From contig CM063250.1 in NCBI GenBank assembly GCA_032158295.1, forward strand, positions 7,501 to 71,500: a stretch of DNA of 64,000 nt, written 5' to 3'. The notes below the pieces were generated by a model that searched no databases, was not told where the DNA came from, and saw nothing but the letters and a program-made list of their open reading frames with translations. This document shows, piece by piece, positions 1-11,700 of the stretch. The position numbers were made by a program, and so were the translations under genes. The DNA is from Pycnopodia helianthoides (lineage: Eukaryota; Echinodermata; Asteroidea; Forcipulatida; Asteriidae). The first letter of the stretch is position 1; every line of letters starts with the position of its first letter.

Positions 1-636
1 AAGTTTAACTTGGGCATGAATTTGAAAATTGTGTGATATGGTCCTTGTGGCTATTATAGTGTAAATATGAAATTATAATGTTGACTTGAAACTTGGATAA
101 ATTGATGATGTCAATGATAACGTGCAAAAGCATTAAAGCATCGTTGCTGTTGTAGTATACATTATGGTGTGTAAAGCATTGTACATGTACAATACGGTCT
201 GCACCAAACAGAGAAACATCGTCGCCTTTAGTATACTTTATAGTGCGTAAAGCATTGTACATTAAATAACATGAGCCTCTCTCGGGTGGTCCGCGGCCCA
301 GTGCGTAAATGGCCGAACGGTTTTTGGGCGGTACAGTGACTACATGTAGGCCTATAGGGATAAGCTTTACAGACAGCGCATCGCCGTATTAGTAAACGTA
401 CAGTAGACAGTAGCATTTTTAAGTCATCTTGCTTGCAACTTGAGCTACAAGAGTTTGGAACGAATAGTCTGGATATAGCACACTAAAGTGCCCTATTATG
501 AGACACCCGAGTTTAAAAAAAAACAAATGTCCCCCACCCTTCAAAAAGTGGGGGGGGGGGAGACATGTGTCCCCCTGGTCCCCCCCCCCCCAGGATTGAC
601 GCCCATGCATATGGCCCTGATACATGTGGCCTTTAG

Positions 637-780
637 GGTTAGGCCCCTAACCCTACCTGTAACGCTTCTTCTTCCATAACCATATAAAACCTATCCCAGT
701 CTAACAGTGCTAACCCTAAACCTACCACTCAACCTAAACCTAACCCCAAGTCTTACCCTAACATAAACTCTAAACTGAAG
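637..780. repeat. Degenerate telomere-like CCCTAA repeat
   Basis: The block has many near-copies of CCTAACC/CCTAAACC, with one inverted TTAGG at its left edge. It is an interstitial telomere-like sequence, heavily diverged. A C-rich/G-rich low-complexity run (about 530-600) lies just upstream. Confidence 0.55.
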
Positions 781-1321
781 TCAATCATCTCACTAACACT
801 CAATTTATGAAGAAATACTATGTGGACAACAATGCAGTGGCTGTAAAAATTCAAACTGTATGTAGTATTTGTAGTGTTTATTTCAAAACGACAAATGCAA
901 CTTAATAGTAGTACATTGGGCTCAGCATTGATTGGAACTGTACCACAGTTAACATCATTAGAGTTTCCATATTACTGAATACATTGAAATCACTACTCCT
1001 ATTATATTGGTTGTTAGGCATTTCATTTGCATAAAAAACATCTATTATTAATAATATATGAGCTATACATGCAGGTTCTTTATAATTGCCTTCCATTATT
1101 AAGCACTTGTTATTTACACTAAAACTCAAGTGTTTCCTCAGAACTTTGGTCAGTGAAAAAACTTTATAAACTGCACTGTGACTCAAATAACAAGTTTATT
1201 TCACAGTAAAAAAAATTAATAAATTACGGTTGATGTATCACCTTCCAAATTTGATACCCAATAATTGTCACTTAAAGAACTCTTCAAAGTCTTGACTTAA
1301 CACTTCAGTTTTGAGAGTGTA

Positions 1322-1450
1322 AGGCCATGTCCGAATTAATGGTTTTGGCAGTTGCTTGGCTGGAACGCCAAAATGTCATAGTCTTCAACGTTGCCACTGC
1401 AGCTAACGACCAAGAGCTTGAGCCGAAGCCACGCGATTCGGACATAGCCT
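1322..1450. mobile_element. Small TIR element (MITE-like)
   Basis: The ends are imperfect inverted repeats: aggccatgtccgaatt at the left and attcggacatagcct at the right. The element is about 129 bp with no coding capacity. The core is less AT-rich than its surroundings. Likely a non-autonomous DNA transposon remnant. Confidence 0.5.
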
Positions 1451-3200
1451 AATGAGCCTTAATACATGTTGCAGCCACATTGGTCATGTTCCCAGTATCT
1501 AATAACAACAAGGAATAATAAAGTACATTCCACACAAACAAAGAGGGTAGGGGACCAGTCTACTTTCCCTACCCAGCCTTGATTTGGGACTACCCATTGG
1601 TATGGGAGAAAAACAAGATGGCTGCACCATGTCAGACGGTCAGTAAAGATGACAAAGCACAACAAGCAGCAATTTTTAACAGCCTAAACTTCCATCAACA
1701 GAAAGAACTTCCTTGTTCATTGCCCATGCTTCAGACTGTAGAGTGACTACACGGACTTTCTGTTAGGCACTAATTGACAAAAAAAAAAGGACAGAGAAAA
1801 ACCAATACTTCAGAATGTAGAGTGAAAACACATAATTATATAAGACTATCGCAAGATCCCTAAAGAAAGGCTGAGTTTTCAATACTGCCGCTCAGTGCTG
1901 GCTGACTTGATGCCAGTTTCGGGAACCGAGACGAGTCTTGAGTCAATTTTTTGTGGACTCGGACTGGAACGTTGTCTCAAAGCACCGTGACTCGAACTCT
2001 GGACTGGCCCCTGGGACTCTGTATGACTCAACTTGAGACAGGGAAAAACGGAGAAAAACAAGCAACTTGAGCTATCCTCATGGCGCCCATGATTGTCAAC
2101 AACAACAAAAGAAACTGTTTCCGTCCATGGTATTTGCGTATCAACTACAGCCCCTGTTTATTTAAGCTGTGCATGTCAGTGTTGTAGTCTTCTTCAAGTC
2201 TGTTATTTTTGTCCACCTTAAATATCGATCTCTTCTTGATTAACCTTCCCAATAGCATTTTGAGCAACTAATGTTGCAGACAAAACTAACAGAATCTCAG
2301 ACTTGAAACGACAGGCTGTTTAGCTGACACGTTGTATCCATTTTTCATTGAGTTACATTGATTGGTTTATGGAGATATTTAACCTCCATCGTATTCCAGT
2401 CCTTGTCAGAAGACACTCATAATGACACGGTGGCACATACCAAAGATGCTTAACAGGTTTCTGAAACTGGGCAACGATTGATGCATGATACTATTGTTTG
2501 AAAGAAAAGTGAATACCTTTACTAGGTTAAAGTACTAAATTTAAGACTGAATTTATATTTCTCCCTAAATACATTCAACCTCAGTTTTATGCTAATGCAG
2601 TCATTTTATCGATCCACAAATGTTTTTAGTACATGTGTGTATGATAAGTGTCCTTGAGTTACAAAAACAAGAATTAAACGGTTTTTACTAGAAGATGGAC
2701 AGTGATATGTATGATCAGTTTAATAAAGCAGTGTGTGAAAAAAACACTTTATGTTGGACTGAGGGTCGGCAACTACACGAACCACACTCATACTAAAGAA
2801 GGAAAGAACAAGAAAATCAAAGAAACAATTTCTATAGCTGTTGATTAGAACTAAATAGACAATGATATACAAAATCATTTCTAGAAATTGCAAAATCGGG
2901 CAATGCTCAGTATTTACAATAAAATACAAAACATGTCTGTACAGAGCTCATTAATATAACTTCACTGCTTAATCATCATTCTAAAATTCCCTTCCACAAA
3001 GCATTTTGTGGTAAAAATTCAGTAAAACAGAATCTAATTGATAACATGAAATAGACTCAACTTAGTTCAAATTACTCTATAATATCTGAATAAAAAGAAT
3101 GTGAAATCCATTCTCTGCAGGAAAGCTATGGTGATTTAGTTTTAAGGAAAAACAAATAAAATAACTATAGGATTAATAACTTCCATTCCAAGTACATACT

Positions 3201-3291
3201 ATGTGTCCTGTGACATCACATGTTTACAAAAGAGTCACAAATCCTGGATTTCCTGCAGGCACAATGTGTACACAGCTCAATGGAAGAAAAC
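3201..3291 (+). repeat. Repeat copy homologous to tensin exon 5
   Basis: By eye, this 91-bp stretch aligns without gaps to the minus strand from 33,268 down to about 33,178 at roughly 75% identity. The match covers the coding exon at 33,210-33,271, its splice donor and intron beyond it. Where the exon has CAG|GTACAA this copy has CAGGCACAA, so it lacks the donor GT. Confidence 0.6.
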
Positions 3292-5610
3292 AAAATCTTA
3301 CATTCTTTTGAAAATGCACCGTAAGATTGTTATCAACTTTTTGTATGAACAAATGGCGCACATTTCAAAACTTATTCAGCCGTAATTATTTCACTTCTTG
3401 ATTTTATGTAGAATTACAATACAAAATATTAAATTTCTCAAATGACCAGAGTGAAGTATATTGCCTGCCAGGAAATGCCCTGGAATGTACAACATGTAGA
3501 AGGTCACTCCTTTTGTAGACAAAAGTCTAATGTTGCATTTGTAGTTTTTACTTCCAAAGCGGATCGATGGTTCAGGCAAGCCTAAATGAGCTCAAGCAAT
3601 AAGTTACAACAATTTTATTAACCTGGCTTTCAAGCGCAACAGCACTTATATGAAAGATTTTACTTACAAGTTTACAGTTTTGTTTTGTTTTACAATTATT
3701 AAGGTTTGCATTGTTGAAAAATTTCAACATGACGATATTTTGGACACAAAGGTTTTAGAGACATATATAATCCAAGTGTCTGAAAAAAAGTAACTCAAAT
3801 AATATTCTATCCAAAAGACATAAAACTCAAAGTTCTTTTTGAACCTATCGTTGTTTGAAATAGTGGCTGTGACTTGATTGCCATCTGAACATACATTGAA
3901 GCAAAGGAGGTCCATAGCAACAGCTTCAGCCATAGCCGCCAATTTTAATATGGCCTCAGAACCAAAACAATCCAGCTTCCATGTTGTAAATGTAATTTGT
4001 CAAAATGAGATATCTCAGTTTGTGAGGGCATAAGTAGAAAAATGTTCTTTTAAAAAAGAAATCCATTTCATCCATAATACAAATAATTAGTAACTGCTCC
4101 GAACGTCATATATGAACACAGTAATGCTAAATTGCAATAAATATCAATTTCTATTATTCAACTCTCCAATTTGTCTATACACACATGTTGAGGTTTTAGC
4201 AAGTTAAAACTATTATACATGTACAGTATTTGTATATCACAAGGGAGTTTCGGGAAAGGATAGGGTAAAACAGAGTCCCACAATAACATTTTATTGTGAT
4301 TTTTTATTTCTATATTTTTCTGCATACATTCCTGCTTAAAACATTTGTTTTTTAATCTCCAATTCTTTGTAAAGTTTTTTTTTAGCGTGACACCATGTTT
4401 CTTTCTCTTTTAACAATTTTGATGGTGGTATGTTTTTATTCGTTCAGTATTTGTACTGAGGGCCTCCATGGAAAGCAGCGCTGTGCGCTGACCGGAGCTA
4501 ACCCTCATTAAAGATGACGCAAATAAATAAAATAAATATTTAAAAAACACGAAAATTAGTTTTGCTTGACTTGCATGAAAAACGTCGGGTAAAAAATAAC
4601 CAGGAAGTACTTGAGGGAAATGCTTTGAAAAACTTAGGGGTGAACTGCAACCCTTTGGTTGAACTACAACAACAAAACATGCCCTACAGTATTGCAATTA
4701 TCATTAAACATTATGATACATGTATAATTCTTCCAAATCCTTCCATTAACAGTCAACTGAAAAAAATATTGGCACTATAGTAAAACATCATTTTTCTAAG
4801 TTTTGATTTAAAGGTGAAAGGTTAAAACTTCCAAACTATTTTTGTCGTTCTTCATAAGAATATATTTAGATATTTTTTCATACATTTAAAAAGAGAGTAG
4901 GTAGTATTTCAAAACAAATTACCTGTGAATCGAGACTTAGTAATTGTACGCAAGTTTCTGAAGTTAGGTGTTGAATACAAATCCTGCGAGTTTTAACTCT
5001 AAAAACAGTTGTCATTGAATACTAGAATCCTCCAAAGAGTACAAATGATAAGTAAGTTAGTCCGGTACTTGAATTATTTACATATTTGGCAATATTCACT
5101 TTCAACAAACTCATCGAAAAAAGTTAATTTTTTTATATACACAACTCATTCCTAATATACTACCCGTTTCAATACAATGGACCAACCCATATTTTAAATT
5201 ATTTTTAACATTTGTAAACTTGTGTTTAACCTTTCCATTTACATTCTCCATCACCAGTTGCTAATTAGGGAAAGCATAACTGACATCTCCAAAGTTGAAG
5301 ATCTAAAATGAAAAATTCCCAACTTTGATTAATTCATTTTGTTTTTCGTTTTTACAAGACATTTTGGGTTTTTTTTGTGGAAAATGTGATACAAATGTTC
5401 AGCTGTCTGTAATATTTTTAAGTGTATGAAAATTGAACACCTGCTTTCTGAACATAGTGAACTGCTTCGAATTCTCCAGCATGGCCATAAAATTTCCCAT
5501 TCTATTGTAAAAAAATCAGTAGCCGTCAATCAAAGGTGCTCCTAAACAATCAGATACAGCATATTTGAATATTAAAGTAACTAAAGCCCCTTCCACCATT
5601 AATGATGGCA

Positions 5611-5767
5611 TCAAGGTGTCTTGACCTGGTTCTGGAAGGAGCCTAGAAGTACTTTGGTGACAAAGCTGACGATAGCCGAAGCCGGCTGCTCAGTCTCATA
5701 CTCTGCAAAGACGTGGCACTGGTTGTCTGTCTTAGAGCCTGGTTTACGAGCAACAAAACCAAATATC
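5611..5767 (-). CDS. Tensin exon 30: PTB domain C-terminus and stop
   Basis: This exon completes the PTB domain with [20 protein letters not shown] and then [15 protein letters not shown], close to the C-terminus of vertebrate tensins. The protein ends FQNQVKTP with the stop at 5,611-5,613. The PTB domain binds NPxY motifs of beta-integrin tails. The acceptor is CTCTAG|GATATT; the preceding exon ends in phase 2, which fits. Confidence 0.95.
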
Positions 5768-8700
5768 CTAGAGGAAAGATGGGATATATGAGACTAAAAT
5801 CAGAGCCAAAATGCACAAAACTGGTAAGTACACAAAAAAATGCACGCACAAATTACATGTAATATACATTGCTCTTGGCTGGTTCCCTGCTAATTTGTAA
5901 TTGGCAAATAAATTTGTTCAGCAAACTTTTCTGCTTGACAGCTTTGCTTGCGCTTACAATTTCTGGTGAACATTTTTGGCAAGCAATAGCAATAGGTGCA
6001 GAATGTATTTCTCACGAAAATTAGTCAGACACACAAGAGTCAAACCTGACAAAGTTCAACTGGAGTTAGACCTAATTCAGGACTGAGTCTGAACAACTTC
6101 AATGATATTGGCTCAAGCCTAGGCTCTGTTGGCCATTTTTAACCTCAATTTCTTTCATGGGGGGGGGGAGAGGTAAAATTTGAACCGAAAAAGGACTTAT
6201 GATTATACTTACTTGGCCTCATTTTCATCTGATCCATCTTTCCTCTTCCACCTGTAAGGATGAACATGAAAGCAAGCATGAATGATCAGGAAAGCTAGGA
6301 TAGTTCATGGCATGAGGTAGCTGGCCAAAAGCCAATTCCATGGAGCTGATACACAAGTCTGCCAGACTCAAACTTGCACAAACAGGTTACTTGTCAAAGT
6401 GACTTGTGTACATTGTATATTGCCTGTGACTGCTTTGCCAGTAAGTTAAGGCAAACATTTGACAAATATTATTTTTTCTCCAAACAGCTCTATTATGAAG
6501 TTCAGTCACCATTAAATGAGTTTTGTTTCATTGCAGGATTCAAACTGGGCTCTCATCATATCATTATAACACTCACTGGTCTAAAGGTTAAGACATAAGC
6601 TTTAGAACGCGGCAGTTGTGGGTATGAATCCCACCAGAGTAGCCTGGAGATTTAAAAAGCACTTTACATGTATATACAGTGCTTACAACACATTGGTGCA
6701 AGGGTTAAACCAAAATAATATCTTTTCTTTTAGTGGGTGTCCCATTGACAGTAAGTTGTTGCTTAAATAGTTGCTAACTCGTTACAAGTGTCTACGCTAT
6801 GGTGTGTCATATGGATGTAAATGGTGCAAATGAGAAGAGCATAAAAAGTAAAAGCATATAAACTGATCGTAACTAACTTACTTCCTTGATCCCGAGTCCA
6901 TTCCGCAGTATAATACAGACTCCACAGGGTAATGTCTTCGAAAGAATAATCTATAACCAACAACATCACAAAATCAGTTTAACACAAATATGCTATGGCT
7001 GGGTACATAAAGAATACAACCAGTTACTTTTAATAGAGGATACCAGGAAAATATTTTAAACAAGTGTCCACACTTTTCAGATTCATTAAACATATGTCCA
7101 TGGTGCTACCCCAAAACTCCTGAGGTTTCCTCTAACACTTTGCAAATAATACAATAAGATGGGATCATCAGTAAAGGATATTAGGGTATGCAGTGATAAT
7201 AGACTTTAGTTTTCTCTCATACCCTCAAACCTTCTCAGATATCATATCAGCATTGGTGTCAAATGACAGTGTGTATACAAACATTTCTGGATTACCAATA
7301 TATTGCTTTAAAGTATGAAGGAAACAAAGTTGTGCAACTTAACAAGTCCAAACTTTAACAAATTAAAGTTATTCTATTTTCCAAAGTTACTTACTTCCTC
7401 TGATTATCTGTTATTGTGACACCTTTCAGTGACACCTTGAAGTGTACAACCACCCTCTTGGGTTTCTCCTTAGAGTTCATGATCCTTGTAGTAGCTTCAC
7501 CTACTGCGCTCGGCCCTGTTAGTGATTCCATCTCCACTGTGCCCAGGAACAGAACATTGCAAGCTAGAGACAAAGTATCATGAAATGAGCAGTACTGTGA
7601 GGTTGACGTGTTCCAAAATGCCTGTTGTGACTGCAAAACAGCTTGTACTAAAGTTCCCACAGTGGCTGCAATCGACTTGTACTAAAATGCTCATAATGGC
7701 TGCAAACTATTGGGATCAAATGTCAATAGTGGCCACAAACAACAGCTTGTACCAAAATTCCCATTGTGAATGCCAACGGCTTGAATAAAAATGTCCATAA
7801 TAGCTGCAAATGGCTTGTACCAAATGCCCATAGTGGCCACAAAAGAACGGCTTGTACCAAACTGCCCAAAGTTGCTGCATATGGCTTGAATAAAAAAGCC
7901 CATTATAGTGGCTTGTACTAAAATGCCTCTAGTGGCCACAAAGAACGGCTTGTATCAAACTGCCCATAGTTGCTGCAAATGGCTTGAATAAAAAAAAACC
8001 ATTATAGTGGCTTGTACTAAAATGCCTCTAGTGGCCACAAAGAACGGCTTGTACCAAACTGCCCATAGTTGCTGCAAATGGCTTGAATAAAATTACTAAA
8101 ATGCCCTTAGTGGGTGCAAATGGCATGAATCAAAATGCCCATAGTGGCTGCAAACAGCTTGTACAAAATGCATGCCCACAATAGCTGCAAACAAAGGCTT
8201 GTACCAAAATGCCCACAGTGGCTGCAAACAGCTTGTACCAAATACATGCCCACAATGGCTGCAAACAACAGCTTGTACCTAAAAGCCCAAACTGGCTGCA
8301 AACAGCTTATACCAAAATGTCCACAGTAGCCGAAAATGGCCGCAAGAATCGACTTTCTTCCATTGACCATTTTCTATAGTTTTCTAAGTTAATATGTATA
8401 TGGTTTTTGAGGCATAAGTTGATATGCTATTTACAATTCCCAAACAAAACAGCATTTTAGCTTCAATTTGACATGGAAAAATTGTGCCCCAAAAAGAAAT
8501 TAATGATAATAAACCATCTCTGGACATGTGTTGAAGATTAAACAGAAGTGAATGAACTCTTGAGGGTTAAAAACCTTCTAAAATCTAACAAAATCCTCCA
8601 GCACTCCACCAGTTTAAATCCTATATCATTGTCACACTAAGCCCTAGGCTTAGCAAGGACAGTTTGGCTAAGGTTAAAAACTCTTACCTGCTCCTTGAGA

Positions 8701-11700
8701 CAGCAGATTATGTGCTGACTTGAGATCCAAAGCACTGTCTGTAGCATCAACACCTGAAGGATCTATAAAAACAAAAACAAAAAATCAATACAAGTAAATA
8801 AAGGGTAGGGTTGGCAAACTATTGACAACAACATATCAGCCATCAAAGTTATCTTTCCAATTTTTGGGTGAACAAAGAAAAACTTACCGAGTAATTCGGA
8901 TGACACATTCTTTCTCAATTTACTGAAAGTTTGAACACTGTATTTAAAGTCGTGGAAAATAGCGCACCAACAATTAACCCTTCCCTCTTGGAAAAACTAT
9001 GATAGATGATGCATAGCAAATTTGTTCATTTCTTTTCTTACCTGTTTCTGGGAGCTGGAGTATACAAGGCAAAGCCAGCTGTGTGAGCGTGTGCTGATAT
9101 ATAAGAGCGGACAGACTGCCGAATATCGGCTCGTTGGCGCATCCTTTCAGCCTAACACCGCGCGGATTGGGTTCGATCAAGAAATGACGAACAAGCTCAC
9201 TGGCTGGATCTGTAGCTGCAACAAACACCAAATAAAAGTTTTACAGATTTAGAACTACCCAAAGTTTGACGTGTACCAATGTAAGAATAATTTACATTGT
9301 CAACTTTAGTGGATTTTTTTACCTTTCTTGCTTGGTGGGGCATTTGGTGGAAGCTGCGCCACCTTGACAGCAAGACCAAAGGCTCCCGGGAAAGAGTTAC
9401 TGTCTCTGACGACAAATGTTCCTGGCGATTTGTCCTTCAGCATTGCAATTGCTGTGAATAATCAACGAGAGCATAGAGATTAGGTTTGATTTTGATGCAT
9501 AATGTTTTGGTTGCTCATTGAGGAAAAGCTGTAAGTATTGTTGCTATCAATCTTTCCTGACAGGGGGGATCAAACAGAGTTCTTACTGCCATCCCACATG
9601 TCCATCACAATGCGTGCGGTCTTCGTGTGGATCCAAAACAGAGTCCTACTGCTTACCACATGTGCACAAATGCGTGCGGTCTCGTGTGGGATCCAGAACC
9701 AGAGTTCTTACCTGCCATTACCCACATGTGCCATCACAATGCGTGCGTGTTCTTCGCTGGTGGGGATCCAGAACCAGAGTTCCTTACCTGCCATTACCCA
9801 CATGTGCCATCACAATGCGTGCGTGTTCTTCGCTGGTGGGGATCCAGAACCAGAGTTCTCTACCTGCCTTTACCCACATGTGCCATCACAATGCGTGCGT
9901 GTTCTTCGCTGGTGGGGATCCAGAACCAGAGTTCTTACCTGCCATTACCCACATGTGCCATCACAATGCGTGCGTGTTCTTCGCTGGTGGGGATCCAGAA
10001 CCAGAGTTCTTACCTGCCATTACCCACATGTGCCATCACAATGCGTGCGTGTTCTTCGCTGGTGGGGATCCAGAACCAGAGTTCTTACCTGCCTTACCCA
10101 CATGTGCCATCACAATGCGTGCGTGTTCTTCGCTGGTGGGGATCTAGAACCAGAGTTCCTACCTGCCTTTACCCACTTGTGCCATTAATAAGCAGCTAAA
10201 GTGGGCAGGGCTTAATCAATTTCTACATTGGAAAAGTTACATTATGAAAAATGTCATGCAAGCCATTGTGTCCTTTGTTCAATAAACTGTACCTTCATCT
10301 CTGGAGATATGAGGTTTGTACCACCAAGCCGAAAGATCTTTCACAAACCTCACCTTGTCCAAGCTAGTATCTACATGTGAAAACAAAATGAAGAATGAGA
10401 AATAAATAATAATAAATTTCTTTTTTTCAGGACTTCAAAAAAAAAAATCAAAATGGTCTCTTTATCAAGATTTTTTTTTAAAATCACTGGAATCTCAGGT
10501 CAAACACAACAAATAAATCACTGGTGTTTTGAGTATGAATTGAACACTTCATAACCAACCATTATTATTTTCAGACTAGGTAAAATTTGATAAAGCTGTT
10601 GAAGCCAAAAATATGTTCAGCAATATATATTATCACAATAGGCCTACACATAGCTGACAGTTTTAATTTTTTTATTCAACTTTTTGGGGTACAAATATTT
10701 TTAAAATGCCCCAGAATGAAACAAAAATTTGTTTTTTCCTGAGAAATGAAGTTTGAACATTGACATAAGAAAACACTGAAACTTCTATAGAAGTGTGCTC
10801 ACCAGCTAGGGACAGAGAACTTGAATAAGGTGATGGGTGCTGCATAAGATAGAAGTTGGATGGCGTTGTGCGACCACTTATCGAGGTACCAGCTCCTCCA
10901 TCAGATGCTTTCCTCTGATTGGGTGACCGAACCGGCCACATCCCATCACTAAAAACATTGGAGAAATGGGTATTTACAGACTAATTTTTACACTTCAATG
11001 GACCAAAGTTCACAAATTTGTTATTGGAAAGTGATATGCTGGTCGCTGTGCTACACTTTAATATTTAAAAAACTTAAGGAAATTTTTTTGGTGTGTGTGT
11101 GTCATTTTTTAAACAAGTATGATTAAATCTACTTGGATTTGTCTAATTCTCATGACAGTATTTTGGTACACAATATTAATATGTCCAAGTAAATGAATAC
11201 AAACAGCAGCATTAGTTTTTGAAATACACAGTTGACACTATAGGAGTGCACTGTTTGATTTGGGTATGCACAAAAAGATTTACCCAAACCAAGTAGTGCC
11301 GTAGTAACATGTCCATTATATATTTTTAAAAAAAGGTTAAATAGCTTTATTTCAGTACCACCCAGGGGTCAAGGGGACAAGACAATACAAGGGGTCATGT
11401 GACGCGCACTACCACTAATCTAATCTGTCTAACATCTTGCCGAATTTGCGGAGTTCAATATATAGTTGAAACAAGAACTACACTCAAGAGGCGGTTCAAC
11501 GACCACAGATTCACAACCACAAATTCACGGTCAATACACAAAAGCTGGATATTCCCATAGGACATCACTTCAATCTTCCTAATCACTGCATTTCTGACAT
11601 GATTTTACAGGGCATTGAGGCACTAGGTAAACCACAGAGAGACTGTTTGTCTGAGTAGGGAGAAACTGTGGATAGAGTGCCTCCAGACCAATCAATCCCA

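Larger units (their letters stand above)
1..5610 (-). other. Probable 3' UTR and downstream flank
   Basis: No convincing coding sequence is seen below the tensin stop codon. The part nearest the stop is probably tensin 3' UTR. Several minus-strand AATAAA hexamers (plus-strand tttatt) occur near 4,290-4,310, 4,430, 3,612 and 2,156, but I cannot choose the real polyadenylation site. The stretch also holds a telomere-like degenerate repeat (637-780), a small TIR element (1,322-1,450) and a repeat copy at about 3,201-3,291 that matches tensin exon 5. Confidence 0.5.

Noticed and set aside
6570..6645. A functional tRNA gene
   Set aside because: A- and B-box-like strings exist but no full cloverleaf or clear anticodon arm could be drawn; kept only as a possible SINE relic.
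9518..10199. Open frames of about 190-216 codons on the plus strand with Cys-rich repeats
   Set aside because: All three frames are open only because the 74-76 bp minisatellite unit lacks stop codons; the array lies in a tensin intron and has no homology.
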